DNA from: Betaproteobacteria bacterium | GTDB lineage: Bacteria; Pseudomonadota; Gammaproteobacteria; Burkholderiales; Sulfuriferulaceae | Direction of reading: 5' to 3' | Assembly (NCBI GenBank): GCA_003455595.1 | Contig: DMQT01000150.1 | Location: 1 to 9,625, forward strand | DNA length: 9,625 nt | Shown here: positions 4,395-9,625 of the stretch, one piece after another | How the letters are laid out: each line of letters begins with the position of its first letter | Position numbering within the stretch: the stretch's first letter is position 1 | Notes under the pieces: model-generated | What the model saw: the letters and a program-made list of their open reading frames with translations, nothing else | What the model was told of the DNA's origin: nothing | Database searches by the model: none | Translations under genes and position numbers: made by a program

Positions 4395-7115
4395 ATGACT
4401 GCCCTAACGACTTCCAAATCCGTCTCTTCTGCCTGTGCCTACTGCGGCGTCGGCTGCGGCGTGCTGATCGAAACTGACGGCACATCGATCACCAGCGTGC
4501 GCGGCGACCCAAACCACCCGGCCAACTTTGGCCGCCTGTGTACCAAGGGTGCAACGCTGCATCTGGCTGCCGCGCAGGCGGACGCGCGGGCGCTCTACCC
4601 GGAATTACGTGAGTCGCGTGACGAAGTGCGTGCGCGCGCGAGCTGGGACGACGCACTCGACCACGCCGCCGCCCGCTTTGCCGACATCATTCGCGAGTAC
4701 GGCCCGGACGCGGTGGGCTTTTACATTTCCGGCCAGTTGCTCACCGAGGATTACTACGTCTTCAACAAACTCGCAAAAGGCCTGGTTGGCACCAACAACG
4801 TCGATACCAACTCACGCCTGTGCATGTCCAGCGCGGTCACAGGCTACAAGGCCACGCTCGGCGCCGACGCGCCGCCGGCCTGTTATGAGGACATCGCCGC
4901 GACCCATTGCCTGTTCATCGCCGGGTCGAACACCGCCTACGCACATCCGATCCTGTATCGCCGCATCGAGGACGCACGCAAGGCCAATCCGGATTTAAAG
5001 GTGATTGTGGTTGACCCGCGCCGCACCGACACGGCGCGCGAGGCCGATTTGCACCTGGCGATTCTGCCCGGCACCGACGTGGCGCTATTCAACGCCATGC
5101 TGCACGTGATGCTGTGGGAAAATCTCACCGACCCGGCTTACATCGCCGCGCATACCAGCGGCTTCGACGCGCTGCGTGCCACGGTGCGCGAATATTCGCC
5201 CGAAGCGGTAGCCGGGCTGTGCGGCATACCGGCAGCAGACATCATCACCGCGGCACGCTGGTTCGGCGGCTCGCCTGCCACCTTGTCGCTGTACTGCCAG
5301 GGTTTGAACCAGTCCAGCCACGGCACCGATAAAAATGCGGCGCTGATCAACCTGCACCTCGCTACCGGCCAGATTGGCCGTCCCGGTGCCGGGCCATTTT
5401 CGCTCACCGGGCAGCCCAATGCCATGGGCGGGCGCGAGGTGGGCGGTATGGCCGGCCTGTTGTCGGCGCACCGCGACATGGCCAATCCCGCACACCGCGC
5501 CGAAGTGGCGGCGTTGTGGGGCGTGGACTCGGTACCGGAAACGCCCGGCAAAACCGCGCTGGAAATGTTCGAAGCGGCCGCGCGCGGTGAAATCAAGGCG
5601 CTGTGGATTGCCTGTACCAACCCGGCGCAATCGCTGCCCAATCAGGCCATGGTGCGCGCCGCGCTGGATACAGCCGAGTTTGTCGTGGTTCAGGAGGTTA
5701 ACGCCTACACCGAGACCGCCGAATACGCCGACCTGCTGCTGCCCGCCGCCGCCTGGGGTGAAAAAGAGGGCACTGTCACCAATTCCGAACGCCGCATCAC
5801 GCATCTGAACACCGCCATTAGCGCCCCCGGCGAGACCCGTGCGGACTGGGACATTGCCGCCGATTTCGCACGCCGTCTGGGCAAGCTGCTGGACAAACCG
5901 GGCGACACGCTGTTTCCCTACACCAACGCCGAGGCGGTATTCAATGAGCACTGCGAATCTACCCGTGGCCGCGACCTCGATATCACCGGCCTGTCCTACG
6001 CGCTGCTGGATGAGCGCGGCCCGCAACAATGGCCTTTCCCGCAAGGCGCGGCCACTGGCAAGGCGCGCCTGTACGCCGACGGCATTTACCCCACCGCCGA
6101 TGGCCGCGCCAAATTTTCCAATACCCGCTATCTGCCCACCGCAGAAGTCATCGACGCGCGGTTTCCATTGCATCTGAATACCGGTCGGCTGCGCGACCAG
6201 TGGCACGGCATGAGCCGCACCGGCATGGTGGCGCGCCTGTATAGCCACGCCGAAGCACCGGTATTGTCGATGCACGCCGACGACATGGCGCGGCGCAGCC
6301 TGAAAAACGGCGAGCTGGTACGCATGAAAAGCCGCCGTGGCGAGCTGCTGGTGCCGGTCGAAGCCAGCGAAGAAATGCGCGTCGGCCAGGTGTTCATGCC
6401 GATGCACTGGGGCGGGCGCTACATGAGCGGGTTCGGCATCAACAGCGTCACTGCCGACCAGCGCGACCCGGTGTCGCGCCAGCCCGAGCTCAAACATGCT
6501 GCCGTGCAGCTCAGCAAAGCGCCGTTGCCCTGGCACATGGCGGTGATGCGGCGCGACAACGCGGTGGCGCGCATGCTGCGCATCCAGCCCCTGCTGTCGC
6601 GTTTCGACTACGCCAGCTGCGGCCTGTATGGCCGCGACAACCCGGTACTGGTACTGCGCGTGGCGCACGGCACGCCGCTGTCGGCCGACATGCTGGCGGA
6701 AATCGACGCGCTGCTCGACATGCAGGACGAAACCCGCATCATGCGTTACGACGACCCCCGACGCGGCATTTCCAAACGCGTACTGGTGGATGACGGGCGC
6801 GTGGTCGGCGTGCGTCTGACCGGCGAAGTCGCCGCCGCCGACTGGCTCAAGGAAATGATGGCCGAAGCTGCCGACATCGCCCCGCTGCGCGCCTGGGTGC
6901 TGGCACCGCTGTCCACCCCGCCAGTCGGCACTGCCAGCCGCGGGCGCATCGTGTGCAACTGCCTGAACATCTCCGAAACGCAGATTCTTGCAGCAGTAGA
7001 GAAAGGCGCAGATTTGTCCGCGCTGCAAGCCAGTCTCAAATGCGGCACCGAATGCGGCTCATGCGTGCCGGAGCTAAAACGCATGGCAAACACTTACAAA
7101 CAGGAGGCCGCATGA
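4395..7115 (+). CDS. nasA: Assimilatory nitrate reductase, large molybdopterin catalytic subunit with C-terminal BFD-like [2Fe-2S] domain
   Basis: Reduces nitrate to nitrite in the cytoplasm, the first step of nitrate assimilation, using bis-MGD molybdenum. The 906 residues show the N-terminal [4Fe-4S] motif C14, C17, C21 and C49, followed by K51. The predicted Mo-ligand cysteine is C143 in SRLCMS, as in the Nas/Nap class. The catalytic domain runs to about 510 and a molybdopterin dinucleotide-binding domain occupies about 588-712. A BFD-like [2Fe-2S] module at 850-900 has C854, C856, C887 and C890 (also C883), as in Klebsiella-type NasA. There is no Tat signal, which fits a cytoplasmic enzyme. 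The ATG at 4395 is the only reasonable start: the frame is closed at 4365-4367 and no other start codon precedes C14. No ribosome-binding site precedes it and the sigma54 promoter predicts a start of transcription at about 4394, so the message may be leaderless. The gene overlaps ybiB by 4 nt. No reductase partner or nitrite reductase gene is nearby. Confidence 0.95.
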   Translation: MTALTTSKSVSSACAYCGVGCGVLIETDGTSITSVRGDPNHPANFGRLCTKGATLHLAAAQADARALYPELRESRDEVRARASWDDALDHAAARFADIIREYGPDAVGFYISGQLLTEDYYVFNKLAKGLVGTNNVDTNSRLCMSSAVTGYKATLGADAPPACYEDIAATHCLFIAGSNTAYAHPILYRRIEDARKANPDLKVIVVDPRRTDTAREADLHLAILPGTDVALFNAMLHVMLWENLTDPAYIAAHTSGFDALRATVREYSPEAVAGLCGIPAADIITAARWFGGSPATLSLYCQGLNQSSHGTDKNAALINLHLATGQIGRPGAGPFSLTGQPNAMGGREVGGMAGLLSAHRDMANPAHRAEVAALWGVDSVPETPGKTALEMFEAAARGEIKALWIACTNPAQSLPNQAMVRAALDTAEFVVVQEVNAYTETAEYADLLLPAAAWGEKEGTVTNSERRITHLNTAISAPGETRADWDIAADFARRLGKLLDKPGDTLFPYTNAEAVFNEHCESTRGRDLDITGLSYALLDERGPQQWPFPQGAATGKARLYADGIYPTADGRAKFSNTRYLPTAEVIDARFPLHLNTGRLRDQWHGMSRTGMVARLYSHAEAPVLSMHADDMARRSLKNGELVRMKSRRGELLVPVEASEEMRVGQVFMPMHWGGRYMSGFGINSVTADQRDPVSRQPELKHAAVQLSKAPLPWHMAVMRRDNAVARMLRIQPLLSRFDYASCGLYGRDNPVLVLRVAHGTPLSADMLAEIDALLDMQDETRIMRYDDPRRGISKRVLVDDGRVVGVRLTGEVAAADWLKEMMAEAADIAPLRAWVLAPLSTPPVGTASRGRIVCNCLNISETQILAAVEKGADLSALQASLKCGTECGSCVPELKRMANTYKQEAA

Positions 7116-8095
7116 GTTATCCCGCCATCCTCCGAGAAATCGCCCGCGGCGTGCATGGCGCACGCGACCTGACGCTGGACGAAGCCGAAAAACTCTACGG
7201 TGCCATGCTCGACGGCGGCGTGCCCGAGCTGGAACTCGGCGCCATACTCATCGCGCTGCGCATGAAAAGTGAATCCGACGACGAGCTGCTGGGCTTTTAT
7301 CAGGCGCTGGCGCAACGCATCTACCCGCTCGACGTACCGCCCGGCGGCATTCGCCCAGTGGTGCTGCCCACTTATAACGGTGCGCGCCATCAGGCCAATC
7401 TGCTGCCGCTGCTGGCCCTATTGCTGGTGAAATTCGGCGTACCGGTATTGATCCACGGCACGCTGGAAGGCCACGGTCGGGTTGCCACCGCGTATATATT
7501 GCGTGAATTGGGCATTTTGCCGTGCATCAACGTGCGCCAGGCCAATGAAGCGCTGGCGAGCGAGCGCATCGCCTTTGTGCCAACCGCCGCGCTGTCACCC
7601 GGCCTGGCCAACCTGCTGGCGCTGCGCAACCGCCTCGGCGTGCGCAACAGCGGGCATTCGCTGGCGAAAATGATCGACCCGTTCGGCGGCGACAGCCTGC
7701 GCGTGGTAAGCGTGTCGCACCCGGATTACATGGACAAGATGCGTGCATTTTTCCAGACCACCTGCGCGCGTGCGCTACTGCTGCGCGGCACCGAGGGTGA
7801 AGCCTTCGCCAACCCGAAACGCCGCCCCGACCTGACATATTTTGAAGACTGCAAGGAACAGTTGCTGTTCGAGGCCGAAGTCGGCCCACTCAAAAGCCTG
7901 CCCACCTTACCCGACACGATCGACGCGCCCACCACTGCCAACTGGATCCGCGAAGCCATGGCCGGACACCATCCCCTGCCGCTGCCCATCATCAACCAGC
8001 TCGCCTGTTGCCTGTACGGCAGCGGTTACACCAGCGACATGAATCAGGCCAAAGCCATCGTCGCCATGGAAACCGCCAACATGAGCACCGCCTGA
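7112..8095 (+). CDS. ybiB: YbiB/TrpD2-family DNA-binding protein (anthranilate phosphoribosyltransferase fold)
   Basis: A 327-residue member of the glycosyltransferase-family-3 fold, near the family length of about 320. Residues 1-70 form the helical N-terminal domain (ARGVHGARDLTLDEAEKLYG). The catalytic-like domain starts near 80 with PTYNGARHQANLLPLLALLL (86-105) and includes RNSGHSLAKMIDPFGGD (178-194). The GTGGD phosphoribosyl-pyrophosphate loop of true TrpD is replaced by PTYNGAR, which marks the YbiB/TrpD2 branch. Its E. coli member binds nucleic acid and has no demonstrated transferase activity. The start at 7112 is fixed by an AGGAGG ribosome site (7102-7107) and the ATGA overlap with the nasA stop; an open frame reaching further upstream inside nasA is not used. 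Cotranscription and translational coupling with nasA are likely. Why a DNA-binding TrpD2 protein follows nitrate reductase is not known. Confidence 0.92.
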   Translation: MSYPAILREIARGVHGARDLTLDEAEKLYGAMLDGGVPELELGAILIALRMKSESDDELLGFYQALAQRIYPLDVPPGGIRPVVLPTYNGARHQANLLPLLALLLVKFGVPVLIHGTLEGHGRVATAYILRELGILPCINVRQANEALASERIAFVPTAALSPGLANLLALRNRLGVRNSGHSLAKMIDPFGGDSLRVVSVSHPDYMDKMRAFFQTTCARALLLRGTEGEAFANPKRRPDLTYFEDCKEQLLFEAEVGPLKSLPTLPDTIDAPTTANWIREAMAGHHPLPLPIINQLACCLYGSGYTSDMNQAKAIVAMETANMSTA

Positions 8096-8107
8096 TTGAT
8101 CCTATAT

Positions 8108-8135
8108 CCGTACGGGATTCCTGAATGTCGTACGA
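8108..8135. promoter_or_regulatory. Long interrupted palindrome between ybiB and the 94-aa gene
   Basis: Arms CGTACG (8109-8114) and CGTACG (8129-8134), with inner arms ATTC (8117-8120) and GAAT (8123-8126), share one centre at 8121.5. Of the 12 outer-to-inner pairs over 26 bp only two fail (one G-T, one G-G). It is followed by an A/T-rich run (AAAAAATTTAATTT), not a clean T-run. That suggests an operator or RNA hairpin near the start of the next gene more than an intrinsic terminator for nasA-ybiB. Confidence 0.45.
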
Positions 8136-8184
8136 AAAAATTTAATTTCTAACCTGATTTGAACCCACAACGGAGTGCGGAACA

Positions 8185-8469
8185 ATGAATACCGAAGCCA
8201 TGATTTCCCTGACCCATTTCAAGATACTGCTCGCACGCGAAACCGGACAGCGTTTCAGCATCGAACAGTTTGTCAGCGACAAAATATATGCCAGGCAGAT
8301 TTTGACCGTCGCAGAGGATTCGGATCAGGAGAAATTGATACTTGCCGCACTCAAGCTGCGCGAGCTGTTTGAACTATGGCCCGAGGCCATGCCAACACCT
8401 GCCGCGCCTGCCGCATCACCACCCAACGACCATCCCAACACGCAAAAATACGTGACCAGCCTGCGCTGA
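8185..8469 (+). CDS. Small uncharacterised protein, 94 aa
   Basis: Not recognised. The start ATG at 8185 is preceded by CGGAG (8171-8175) at 9-nt spacing. The first 65 or so residues are predicted by eye to be mostly helical and amphipathic (FKILLARETGQRF, EKLILAALKLRELFELWPE) with no cysteine, signal peptide or membrane segment. The last 30 residues are a Pro/Ala-rich, probably disordered tail (PTPAAPAASPPNDHPN). It lies 89 bp after ybiB on the same strand, separated by a long dyad, so it may be a separate unit or a tail gene of the nasA operon. Overlapping alternative frames start without better ribosome sites. The coding call rests on codon use, the ribosome site and the ordered helix-then-tail composition. 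Confidence 0.7.
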   Translation: MNTEAMISLTHFKILLARETGQRFSIEQFVSDKIYARQILTVAEDSDQEKLILAALKLRELFELWPEAMPTPAAPAASPPNDHPNTQKYVTSLR

Positions 8470-8694
8470 TACAGGCTGCAAGCGTGTTTCCCAGGTGAAA
8501 AGGGTCGACAGCAGCAATAGGCGCATGAATGAGTGGGCATGCAAGCGCATGGGTTGATGGCTGTGAGGATAACTTCGGATGACGTGGAATTTGCCTCGCA
8601 GTGCCGTCGGCGTGGTCTGGAAAAGGGAAACCAGCACGCCGCCGGCCGGAAATGACAACGCGGACCATGCGCATGATAACCGGTGAGCTATATT

Positions 8695-8770
8695 GGGAAA
8701 AGACGGCCTTGCACCCGTGGTGCTGCTGCGCGTGCTCAGGCACGCAGCGTTGAGCAGACCGTGTTTTCCC
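8695..8770. repeat. 76-nt folded inverted repeat, possible structured RNA or mobile-element relic
   Basis: The outer arms GGGAAAAGACGG (8695-8706) and CCGTGTTTTCCC (8759-8770) pair with one mismatch. Inside them GCGTGC (8730-8735) and GCACGC (8740-8745) form a perfect 6-bp stem around TCAG, extended by GCT/AGC (8725-8727 with 8746-8748) across a 2-nt bulge. Extra pairs (8708-8709 with 8756-8757) continue the outer stem. The outer and inner helices are coaxial, giving one long hairpin. No flanking target duplication is seen. Confidence 0.5.
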
Positions 8771-8786
8771 GACATTGAGACATTGA
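8771..8786 (+). repeat. Two tandem copies of GACATTGA
   Basis: Two exact 8-bp copies, GACATTGA at 8771-8778 and 8779-8786, directly abut the right arm of the 8695-8770 inverted repeat. It could be a slippage duplication or a pair of protein half-sites. Confidence 0.5.
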
Positions 8787-8825
8787 GTTGCCACCTTAAA
8801 TCAACCATGCCCAAACTCTCACTCA

Positions 8826-9293
8826 TTGAATCCGAGGCCGCGCGGTTTGTCGGCCGCATACTCCGAGGCGGAGCGGCGCACGCTCCAGCAGGCGCTGGTC
8901 GATTTGTGTGAGGCACGTTGGCTGGAGATCCGCGGCCCTGAGCCGGCAACGTCCCTGGCACATGCGCTGTGGTCGGTCACGCCGCCACTCGCCGACCTGT
9001 TGGCGGACTTGCATGCAGCGGGCGATGAACGGCTGGACGGGGTATTGCGTGGCCGCAAAGTGGCGCAGGGATTTGCGCTGCTGGTGATGGCGGAGATTGA
9101 GCGCGGCAACGCAGAAGGCGTACGGCTGGCCCATGAGCCGATGATGCTGTTCGACTCGCCTGCGGCGGGAACGCGCTACGCCGAGGATGTTGCGGCCGCC
9201 CTGCGGGGCGAGGGCGCAGCGCTGCACTTGCACCCGCATGCGTCGAAACCGGCATTGTGGCGCATACCGGGCGCTGTGATCTCGATCTGGTGA
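8826..9293 (+). CDS. Unrecognised protein, main segment of a probably frameshifted gene
   Basis: Not recognised. This frame has convincing codon use from about 8862 to 9250 and encodes a mostly helical, charged, soluble sequence (SEAERRTLQQALVDLCEARW, then VAQGFALLVMAEIERGN). Its only in-frame start is TTG at 8826 with no ribosome site, and the frame is closed upstream by TGA at 8784-8786. A better start, ATG at 8807, lies in another frame and begins MPKLSLIESEAARFVGR. That frame would join this one near 8855-8862. At the other end, codon use moves to a third segment near 9240-9257. The simplest reading is a single gene of about 236 codons (8807-9514) with two compensating frame changes, by mutation or base-call error. 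Two separate overlapping genes are the alternative. Confidence 0.5.
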   Translation: MNPRPRGLSAAYSEAERRTLQQALVDLCEARWLEIRGPEPATSLAHALWSVTPPLADLLADLHAAGDERLDGVLRGRKVAQGFALLVMAEIERGNAEGVRLAHEPMMLFDSPAAGTRYAEDVAAALRGEGAALHLHPHASKPALWRIPGAVISIW

Positions 9294-9514
9294 TCTGTGT
9301 GATCGGCGTGCTGGTCGCCCGGCATACGGCAGACCAGGCTGCGGACGAGGCGCTGGAACAGTTGCGCAACAAGCTGGACGAGACCGGCGTGCGCTTCCTG
9401 GGCATAGACGATCATCACATCCAGCTCGAGGTGCACGGCCATGCGCACCAGCCTGTCAGCGCCAAACAGCTTGGCGAGATACTGGGCGAAATCCGGCACG
9501 CATCGCTACGTTGA
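9257..9514 (+). CDS. Unrecognised protein, C-terminal segment of the same probably frameshifted gene
   Basis: Not recognised. The frame that opens before GTG 9257 reads VETGIVAHTGRCDLDLVICV and continues through ARHTADQAADEALEQLRNKL to GVRFLGIDDHHIQLEVHG, then a short helix to TGA at 9512-9514. The pattern (beta strand, helix, beta strand with a His-rich turn) looks like a compact alpha/beta domain. GTG 9257 has no ribosome site. The good codon use continues upstream of it to about 9242, where the preceding frame's good codon use ends. It is therefore more likely the tail of the gene begun at 8807 than an independent gene. The two frames overlap by 37 nt, so translational coupling of two short genes cannot be excluded. 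Confidence 0.5.
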   Translation: MAHTGRCDLDLVICVIGVLVARHTADQAADEALEQLRNKLDETGVRFLGIDDHHIQLEVHGHAHQPVSAKQLGEILGEIRHASLR

Positions 9515-9519
9515 GAAAC

Positions 9520-9553
9520 CACCCAGCGTATCAGCGGCGGGCGTGGGTGTTTT
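9520..9553 (+). terminator. Possible rho-independent terminator
   Basis: CACCCA (9520-9525) pairs with TGGGTG (9544-9549), extended by GC/GC with a one-base bulge, and is followed by TTTT (9550-9553). AAACC (9516-9520) and GGTTT (9556-9560) can pair outside it. It falls between the stop at 9514 and the converging minus-strand stop at 9572. The short T-run and 13-nt loop keep this tentative. Confidence 0.4.
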
Positions 9554-9571
9554 CCGGTTTCAGTGCGCCCG

Positions 9572-9625
9572 TCAGCCCTGCTTTTTCGCTTGGGCTTCGA
9601 GCAGGCGCAAGTCCATTTTGCGCAG
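9572..9625 (-). CDS. C-terminal end of a minus-strand gene, product unknown
   Basis: The minus strand reads LRKMDLRLLEAQAKKQG followed by TGA (9572-9574), and the frame is open to the window edge. The hydrophilic helical end with a Lys-rich tail is plausible for a real protein terminus. Its placement convergent with the 9514 stop, with a possible shared terminator between, also fits. Seventeen codons are too few to assign a family. Confidence 0.45.
   Translation of the reverse strand: MRKMDLRLLEAQAKKQG

Larger units (their letters stand above)
8470..8806. other. 337-bp region without a convincing gene
   Basis: Open frames here on either strand have no ribosome site, no recognisable domain and run through neighbouring genes, so none is called. 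The region contains a folded inverted repeat (8695-8770) and an 8-bp tandem duplication (8771-8786), listed separately. No clear terminator follows the 94-residue gene and no strong sigma70 promoter was found for the gene starting near 8807. Confidence 0.6.

Noticed and set aside
5085..7028. A 647-codon open frame on the minus strand inside nasA, and similar long minus-strand frames inside the helicase-nuclease gene (1218-2390).
   Set aside because: They lie opposite clearly identified genes, and their Gln/Arg/Val/Gly-rich low-complexity translations are what GC-rich codon bias produces on the opposite strand; no domain or ribosome site seen.
6953..7111. Extension of ybiB upstream into nasA with an earlier start.
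   Set aside because: The AGGAGG at 7102-7107 and the ATGA overlap fix the start at 7112; the upstream extension is antithetical to the nasA BFD domain's coding frame and gives Arg/Ser-rich sequence not found in the family.
8585..8600. TGGAATTTGCCTCGCA as a sigma54 promoter for the gene starting near 8807.
   Set aside because: GG-N10-GC spacing is right, but three fixed positions mismatch and it is about 200 bp from the start codon with no enhancer-like dyad nearby.
8725..8748. The inner stem of the 76-nt hairpin as an intrinsic terminator for the 94-aa gene.
   Set aside because: No T-run follows the inner stem; the TTTT lies in the outer stem and is paired.
8416..8961. A 181-codon minus-strand open frame, part of which looks like a signal peptide (MRLLLLSTLF).
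   Set aside because: It overlaps the ends of genes on the other strand, has Pro/Ser/Arg-rich random-looking sequence, and the signal-like stretch is not followed by a plausible mature protein.
1..9625. CRISPR array, tRNA, rRNA, insertion sequence or toxin-antitoxin genes.
   Set aside because: No regularly spaced repeats, no cloverleaf or rRNA-like sequence and no transposase or toxin motifs were found on either strand by eye.

Overview
The window looks like a chromosomal segment of a GC-rich betaproteobacterium, perhaps a Gallionellaceae- or Sulfuricellaceae-like freshwater or iron/sulfur-type organism. That placement is inference from GC-rich codon use, an AddA-type recombination nuclease, a PEP-CTERM surface protein and an assimilatory nitrate reductase followed by ybiB. 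No rRNA, tRNA, CRISPR array, transposase or phage gene was seen.

Layout. (1) Positions 3-2642 hold the C-terminal three quarters or so of an AddA-like helicase-nuclease whose start lies left of the window. (2) 2724-2978 is a small gene of unknown function, closed by a strong hairpin terminator (3013-3049) that also serves the converging minus strand. (3) 3087-4087 on the minus strand is a decayed chimera. A signal peptide and a shredded TPR region (PrsT-like, two frame changes and two in-frame TAG codons) run into the C-terminal part of a PEP-CTERM surface protein. (4) 4088-4394 is a regulatory region. A near-consensus sigma54 promoter (4368-4383) places the predicted transcription start within a base or two of the nasA ATG, and two NtrC-type dyads (4260-4274 and 4291-4305) lie 31 bp apart, about 127 and 96 bp upstream of that start. 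(5) 4395-8095 is a two-gene operon, nasA-ybiB, joined by a 4-base ATGA overlap. (6) 8185-8469 is a second small unknown gene, preceded by a long dyad (8109-8134). (7) 8470-8806 has no convincing gene but contains a 76-nt folded inverted repeat and a short tandem repeat. (8) 8807-9514 carries an unrecognised gene that appears to change frame twice. (9) The window ends in the last 17 codons of a minus-strand gene.

How the parts work together. The central unit is nitrate assimilation: nasA reduces nitrate to nitrite in the cytoplasm and is wired, as far as sequence can show, to nitrogen-starvation control by NtrC and sigma54. ybiB is translationally coupled to it although its role there is not known. 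No nitrite reductase, nitrate transporter or nasB-type electron-transfer gene is in the window. The most interesting points are the sigma54/NtrC arrangement with a probably leaderless nasA message, the TPR/PEP-CTERM chimeric remnant, and the structured intergenic element at 8695-8770. No wholly new multi-gene system is evident.
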